A model generated the notes under the pieces. It was not told the origin of the DNA. It saw nothing but the letters and a program-made list of their open reading frames with translations, and ran no database searches. A DNA stretch of 64,000 nt from Micrasema longulum. Lineage: Eukaryota > Arthropoda > Insecta > Trichoptera > Brachycentridae. Made by a program: the position numbers and the translations under genes. The first letter of the stretch is position 1. The number at the start of each line of letters is the position of its first letter. The stretch spans positions 1-64,000 of the forward strand of contig JAGVSM010001704.1 in NCBI GenBank assembly GCA_022494885.1, in the 5' to 3' direction. Of this stretch, positions 58,061 to 64,000 are shown in pieces.

Positions 58061-58700
58061 ATTCAACTGGTGAGCGGACGTGGGATTATGATGATGATGA
58101 TAATTATCTCGTAGATATGTATAATGGGCCTGCACTCGACGAGTGGCATGGGAGGTAGAGAAAGGAGGCAGAGATATAGTGTGGCAACATTACTCGTCAT
58201 GTCGCACGTCATGCTCCTCGTCGTACCCACCGCTTCCTATTTTGTCGGTTTTTGAGCGCGAGTCAAAGGACCGGCAACATGAGCGCAAGTGGATGGCCAA
58301 ATAATCGCGCGGCCTCAGTACGCATCGAGCGCTTATACAAACGCACGCGTCATGTTTGAATGATGTTTGAATGATTTCTTTGTATGACATTGATATAGTT
58401 AGCAATATTAAAAATGCATAGCACGCACGCTGCCAAAGTTTCATCGTCCATTGTATAGAAATACAAATGACAAGTGCGGAGCGTGGCGATTAATTGCGCG
58501 AGTAGAGCAGTGTGTGGGGAGAGGGCGGCAGCGCTAGGAGCAAAGTGATGAGCAGCGCAAGGAGCGGGGTTGTCGAGATTTTTACAAAGTACGTATCTGA
58601 TTCTTCGTTTGAATTCTTACTAGGTCTAAGGAATCGATGGGATGATTTATATGACAACACCGGAGGCGATTACATTTTCCCGCGCTACTGGTAAAAAATT
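58061..58700. other. GC-rich, CpG-containing single-copy-looking island
   Basis: Roughly 600 bp with many CpG words (GAGCGCGAGTC, ATCGCGCGGCC, ACGCACGCGTC, ATTGCGCGAG) and GAG-rich strings. The frames at 58190-58444 (minus) and 58512-58694 (plus) have no recognisable domain. Position and composition fit a promoter or enhancer, but there is no TATA or Inr arrangement I would trust. Confidence 0.35.
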
Positions 58701-60085
58701 CCCTCGTATGAATGGGAATAAATTGATAGATTGATCTTTAAACGATGCCCTAAAGCATATGAAGTGAACGCATGAGATATTTTTACTCTGTTTGAATATT
58801 TAATAGTACAACGTACATTTACCTATACTGAATGGAATACTAAAATTAAACGGTCACCCTATTTACTCAATCGGGTTAAGGAGAAATAGCAGTGGTTTTT
58901 ATTTTGTTTCTTAAATTTTCCAAAATGGTATATCACACTATTTAAATTTCACGAGATACATATCCTTACGACGAGCAATAATACTTTTCAGTTTCTTATT
59001 GATAATAACAAAATTTCGTATAACATACATATTTATATATTTATTTTATTCACAATATATTTATTTAACATTTATTGATAAACAAATTACAACTTCATAA
59101 AACCAAAGTCCTGTATTAAATTAGGACGAATATAATACTTTAACAACATACATATTACCATATATACAACACGGAACAAACACTTCATTAAAAAATACAT
59201 GGCGTATCAACATAAAAAAAATATACAATAAATATTTGAAGTACATGTTAAAACAAAAATTGAAATAAACTAACTCAAATATTTGAAAAACCATCAACGA
59301 GTTTCTCACTCAAATCCCTCCCCCCAAGAGAAATCCTGTCCTGAAACTCTTTTTTGAAAACAGATTTTGTCCTTGAAAGATAAACACGCTCTTCTAAGAT
59401 TTTAAACACTCTCGATGCGACAAAGGAGAGGTGTCTCTGAGCAGAAGATGTGTATTTCTACATGTAGATTTAATAGATTTCTGTTTTTTCTAAACTTTAT
59501 AGTCTTAAATACATTCACTTTTTATTGATTTGATCAAAATTACTGAAAATCTAACTGTGAAATTATATACCTACCGTGTGAACGATGGTCATTTTAATAA
59601 TCCAATTACATGATAATATAATCCCAGTATATGCCTTAATATTCTTATTATTTTGTCTGAAGAGTTCTCTATTTTTGTAAGATATAATAATTTGTCAACC
59701 GGAGTAAGTAGTTGATTCTTTTATAAAATCTTGTATTTAGAAAGTAAAAACCAATAACTTATAGTTTGAAGGAATGAAAAATGACATTACGCTCGTAATA
59801 TCATTAACATATTATAATTATTAACAAATTAACAGACAGCACAAAAAATTGTGTTTATTTTTAATGGATTAAAATTCATTCATGAAAATTAACAAGCAAA
59901 AATAGACACATACAACATACTCGCTTACCTTCTTGGTGAATTGCTAATAAGCAAATGAATTTCTTATTAATTTATCATTTCAAAATAGGTGGAGGATTGT
60001 GAGACAAAGGGGGTCACTGACTGACTGAATGACCCTCACATTTGCACTAAAATGTATACCTATCTTTAAATTGTGTATTAAATTC
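58701..60085. other. AT-rich non-coding stretch, nothing recognised
   Basis: AT-rich with no coding frame. The minus-strand frame 59121-59309 is hydrophobic low-complexity. Confidence 0.45.
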
Positions 60086-60087
60086 AT

Positions 60088-60240
60088 CATCGTCAACATA
60101 ATCCTATCCGCTTATGACGGTGCATAAGGCACCGTTACATGTTACTGTTGGATGAAGTTGAGATAATGAGTCTTACGTTTCTGGAGCCAGTCTAGGAAGA
60201 GTGAAATATTGCAGAGTAAAACACCCTTTGGTTTTAACCA
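60088..60240 (-). repeat. SINE family A, diverged copy
   Basis: The order ATCATCGTCAACATAATCC, GACGGTGCATAAGGCAC, TGAGTCTTACGTTTCTGGAG and CCAGTCTAGG, then ACACCCTTTGG, follows the family on the minus strand. A second distal fragment lies at 60330-60395 (CACACCTAATGATGCAATGG). Confidence 0.6.
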
Positions 60241-60599
60241 AGCCATTTAATGATCATTATGTGATAGATATTATTTTTTAATTCAAATCTTTTGTTTAAG
60301 TTTAGGCGTACCTGGAACTGAGAATTTTTAAAATCCACACCTAATGATGCAATGGGCACTTCATTGGTGGGTATCTCAATTACAACGTATTTTCATAATT
60401 TTGCGATGCATTTTTTATTTTTTTTTAAATATAAATGTTACAGTTAATCAATTATAGTATCCAACAACAAATCTAAGCCCAAATTAAAAATTTGTTAAAT
60501 ACGGAAGCAACCGTGTCATAAATTTATTTCCAATGCAATGTTCTAATTGATCGTATTTTGACTGCGTTCACTTTGCTTTCATCCTTCCTCTGTCAGTTC

Positions 60600-60840
60600 C
60601 ATGTTTCACTTCGAAACATAAGTGTTGGGACTAAAACTCTGTTGTGCACTGCCAGTTACTATAGAAATTACTCTGCTTAGTGCGCCGTTAATTTTGTTTC
60701 CCGCATTAACTCTCCCTTCAATATCTTTTTCTACTATTCCATCTCTTGAAAACATGCTTCCAAGATACGCAAATTATTCTACTTGTTCAAAACATTCGTT
60801 GTTTACATTTATTATGCATTTAGTAGTTACGGGACGTTAA
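60600..60840 (-). pseudogene. Non-LTR retrotransposon RT fragment (palm-to-thumb region)
   Basis: The minus strand reads FEQVE..RILEACFQEME, then a frame-shifted equivalent of 'RDGxxEKDIEGRVNAGNKIN', GALSRVISIV and the 'LVPTLMY' region. This is the 'YLGS.FS.DG..E.EI..R...G......L' segment downstream of the LINE RT active site. The active-site motif itself is not present. The fragment is broken. Confidence 0.7.
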
Positions 60841-61574
60841 TTTTTTAATTTGTTCTATTTGTTTTAATTTTTAAATAAGCTCGTGTTGCCCCGATTTCCC
60901 CTTAAGGTGTCTACTTTTAGCACGACTTATGATATGATATAAATATTATACGCGGTATCCGATGTTTGTACTTGCGTACATCTACGATCCCCCTTTGACA
61001 AATCGGCTATTAGTAATAAATTGCTTCACTTTAAAGGTGTATGGGGATAAACGTCGCGTCGCGTAAATAGGTACCTGCGACGTGCTATGAATTTGATTAA
61101 AAAATGATATCAGAAACATGCAAAACGTAAATCAGACATATGAAGGTTTTATAGGCAAACTTAGAAATATCCATTGAAGAAGTTGCTGAGATATTTGCGA
61201 AAACGTTAAAAAGAGAATTGTGAGATTTCAAATTATGCTTCACGAATTCAATGGAGAATGCTTAAAGTTTGCTGTGTCAAGTACAATTGAAATCTGTTTT
61301 TGCAAGATTTAAAGACGGTTTTGAATAACGCTTTTTTAAGGTGGGTAGGTTTTTATTTAAAGTTTATTTTGGCATCAATAACTAAGTTTACTTGTAATAC
61401 CCTAGTATATATTATGAAAATGTAGTTCGTTGAAATATGTGTAACTAATTATTACAAGGTCTTTCGTTGTTATTGCACTTTTTAACTAGCTTCAGAGAGA
61501 TTTTTTTCCATTAAAAAAGAAATATTCCTCAGAGTAATAATGCTCTAGAGAAGCCCTAAAGCTCTTTTATATGG

Positions 61575-61660
61575 AACAAAAGCTGTGCGGACTTATGACC
61601 TGTCATTGGCTGGTTTAGGATGCCATTTTACAAACTAAATAACTCCCTAGGGAGGAAACC
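61575..61660 (+). repeat. Fragment of the eyg-intron MITE family and its flank
   Basis: GGACTTATGACCTGTCATTG then GCTGGTTTAGGATGCC, followed by AACTCCCTAGGGAGGAAACC. The last part also flanks the copies at 26100 and 33790. Confidence 0.65.
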
Positions 61661-61940
61661 CAGCCTGTTTGCCAACAAATTTAGATCTACAGTTATTTAT
61701 TATTCAATATGTGACGTCCATCACTATAATACGCGACAGTGTCAAAATATTAACGTACCTGGATCACGCACGACAAGGTATGGTCTAAGGCGTCTAAGGC
61801 CTCTGCTGTACCTTCTTGTAATGAGTACAACAGGCTACCGGAGTCCTAATAGCGCCAAAAATGAATATATTTATTTAAAAAATTACTACTTGAGGAGGTA
61901 CGTGGAAGGTGAAATTTAGTTTTAACTTCTTTTTCCTCGG
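61661..61940 (+). pseudogene. Possible LINE ORF C-terminal relic
   Basis: The 99-codon frame contains HHYNTRQCQNINVPGSRTTR, which resembles the 'Y.TR.....R.P' C-terminal end of Jockey/CR1-like ORFs, then YLKNYYLRRYVEGEI. The rest of the domain is missing. A 3'-UTR-like stretch with GTTGTAACTCCTGGGAGT follows to about 62170. Confidence 0.45.
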
Positions 61941-62341
61941 ATATTTCTTTTTTACTATATGTAAAGGTTTAATGTTAATTTTTATTTTCATTCGTTTTAA
62001 TTTCTTTGTATAATGTACTTAACTCGCTATATTATTTCAGTTTTATGTACATACTCGTATTATTACCTGTTACTATATTAATACCATACCTTTAGGTTAA
62101 TATTTTTTCTGTCCCAAAATGAGTTTGTTGTAACTCCTGGGAGTTCAAAAAAAAATGTATGATATAATAATAAAAAATATATAAAAAAAACAGCTACCTA
62201 TTAATAAAGCAAGAAGGTATTTTCTAATACTTAAAGATCATCAGTAAAAAATAGGTAACTGATTTCCATTAGTTGGCTTCAGGTAAAAACATTGAAATTC
62301 AAGTCATAAATTCTTAAGTTCGCATTTTACAATCGTAATTA

Positions 62342-62408
62342 GTGAGCGTTGTTTCGAACACGCGGTTTCGCAAAACGCAAGCGCGCTACCTTTAGCCAAC
62401 GAGGCCAA
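62342..62408 (-). repeat. tRNA-like sequence, probable SINE head or tRNA relic
   Basis: The minus strand reads GGCCTCGTTGGCTAAAGGTA with an A-box-like TGGCTAAAGG and a B-box-like GTGTTCGAAAC. The ends do not pair well, so it is not called a tRNA gene. Confidence 0.45.
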
Positions 62409-62439
62409 GCAATAATAATAATGATTAAAATCAGCCGAT

Positions 62440-62850
62440 CTGACATACCATCCTACCAGTTACAAGTTGCAAGTGACTAAGAGTTACTCGCAGCTCGCAG
62501 CTCGCATGTATCACGCGTGATTACTGTTAGCTAATCACTATTCAGCTAACAGAGCCATGGCTTTCTTACCACATATCGCTTCATCTGGCCTAATCTCCCC
62601 GCGTATTCTAATTCCAATTCATATTAGATATTTTCTCTATCATTACCCTGGCGGCATTCCCCTCGCACGCTTGGAGCTGCATTTCTCTCTCCTTGTCCAC
62701 CGTTCTCACTCCGATCACTGGCTTCACATGCACTTTGTGATAATTGCGAGCGCATTAACCGCACGCCATGTTGCGTCAAGATCCACTATAGTTTCAGAAA
62801 ACGTTGAATATGACGGAAACCACACCTACTTGGTGTACATTTTTTTAAAT
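62440..62850. other. GC-richer single-copy-looking island
   Basis: The 98-codon frame at 62557-62853 has no recognisable domain. The DNA shows direct repeats GCAGCTCGCAGCTCGCA and homeodomain-like cores (TAATTGCGAGCGCATTAACC). A regulatory role is possible. Confidence 0.3.
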
Positions 62851-63690
62851 TAGAATATTTTAAAAAACAGTTATGCCTGTAGACTCATAATTCGGAAAAG
62901 CACCTAAATTACATTGCTGTAGGTACCTAATAGACGTTTTGTTTGTAACTATTTTCATAAAATTCAAAATCTCACAATTCGGCGTATCATGATTGATAAT
63001 GTTAGCTTTCTCTATGAAATTGTCAACAACTTAATTGATATTCCACAGATTGTTGGAAACATTTCATATCGAGTCTTTGTCCGTAAAACTCGCCATTTTG
63101 TAGGCTTATTCTGTCACAATTTTGTTTCGTGAGTTCGTTTGTTTCTTCATATATCCATCTCACTCTAACTCAATTAAAATTGTATTTCGCTCTCGTTCCC
63201 TCTCATTCGATACGAATGAATTTACGAAATGAATAAGTTTCAGAATAAGGCCACTGTACTAGTCAACATTCCGCGCTCACAGGCTAATTTTATGAAAAAT
63301 AGCACCCTTCGAAGAATACAGACTACCTGTAATGACAGCTTTAGTGACATCGACATTTTACACTGTAAATACTGGAATTTTATAATGTCTGTTAAAGACA
63401 TTTCAAATTTATCTTCTGCTTAACTTTTACATAAAATTGTACGTAATATTCGTACATCTTATGAATAGTGGTTGTGAAATTTTAGTAATGAATATAAATG
63501 TTCATGGAAACAGAGAGAGAGGAAAGGAGAGGAGAGTAGGGACGGAACTATACCATGGCTTTTTATTTCATTTTTAAATTTAAATATTTATTTTTGTCGC
63601 GTTTCCTTCTGTATTCATAATTGATAATTATTTTTTTAAAAAGAAATATTAGCGTTCATATAATTTACCCAAATATTTCAATTTTGGTGG
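62851..63690. other. Non-coding stretch with a purine-rich run
   Basis: A GAGAGAGAGGAAAGGAGAGG run lies at about 63509-63538. The 64-codon frame at 63229-63423 shows no domain. Nothing else recognised. Confidence 0.4.
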
Positions 63691-63815
63691 CCATTTTCAA
63701 CGAGTTGGAAATAACTCACTATTAGAAAGTAGAAACCAAGTTGGGGCAGAGTGAGGTTTGAACCTCGGGCCTCTGGCCCGTGAGTCCGCAACACTAGCCT
63801 CGGGATCACAACCCG
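63691..63815 (-). repeat. tRNA-derived SINE, family B, best copy
   Basis: The minus strand reads GGGTTGTGATCCCGAGGCTA, then GTGTTGCGGACTCACGGGCC, then GAGGTTCAAACCTC. These are an A-box/B-box head as in 6073-6145. Beyond it, AGTTATTTCCAACTCGTTG matches the relic at 30480-30510. The acceptor ends do not pair, so it is a SINE head rather than a tRNA. Confidence 0.7.
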
Positions 63816-64000
63816 ATTCAATTGTAAATATTAATGTGAAATATGTTACTGGTTTGACGTCTTTAAATAGATTTCTTTCTTTTCTTGTGTTTATTAAAAA
63901 GAATGCATGATTTCCATAGTAAATAATAAAAAAAAACAAAAAAAAACGTTATACTTAAACTTAAAAGAAAATTATTTCAGGTTAATGGTAATAAACTGAA

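Larger units (their letters stand above)
33369..64000 (-). other. Presumed upstream intron and 5' flank of the eyg-type gene
   Basis: The exon at 33096-33368 starts inside the paired domain, so at least one coding exon lies further upstream on the minus strand. I scanned for a RED-domain exon ending in the equivalent of 'LLSEG' with a phase 1 donor and did not find one. All of this interval may be one intron, or part of it may hold small exons or a promoter that I missed. Confidence 0.5.

Noticed and set aside
63742..63815. A functional tRNA gene on the minus strand
   Set aside because: The acceptor stem does not pair, and the head recurs with a shared body at other sites, which fits a SINE.

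Overview
The window is a gene-poor, AT-rich stretch of an insect nuclear genome, most likely from a lepidopteran. The clade is an inference from the tRNA-derived SINE, the RTE-like LINE and the MITE content, and from how similar those repeats look to moth and butterfly repeats. There is no bacterial-style operon structure. Long introns, canonical GT-AG splice sites and many 5'-truncated retroelement tails show a eukaryotic genome.

One host gene is clearly supported: the 3' part of a Pax-family homeobox gene of the eyegone/twin-of-eyegone (eyg/toe) class, on the minus strand between 33368 and 29764. Three coding exons join in compatible phases. The first (33096-33368) holds the end of the RED half of the paired domain and a very GC-rich Pro/Ala/Gly linker. 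The second (31180-31424) holds a linker and homeodomain residues 1-46. The third (29764-30171) holds homeodomain residues 47-60 and an acidic C-terminus. The exons for the N-terminus and the start of the RED domain were not found. The upstream intron therefore either runs beyond the window (at least 30.6 kb) or hides an exon I could not see.

Region by region: 1-29 kb is flanking DNA downstream of the gene, with retroelement fragments (RTE-like, L2/CR1-like, Jockey/CR1-like tails), SINE copies, a 26-bp minisatellite (19.06-19.49 kb), a fold-back element (20.9 kb) and a probable decayed piggyBac-like element (24.35-26.89 kb). The eyg exons lie at 29.7-33.4 kb, with MITE and L2 remnants in the introns. 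33.4-64 kb is presumed intron or upstream DNA with more SINEs, RTE-like fragments (one with a clean 12-bp target-site duplication), a mariner remnant, a 289-bp hAT-type MITE inserted in a SINE, an 853-bp pogo/Tigger-type element with a broken transposase, and several GC-richer single-copy-looking islands that could be cis-regulatory elements of this developmental gene.

All identifications were made by eye from sequence. No alignment or database search was run. Copy boundaries of old repeats are approximate to about 10-20 bases.
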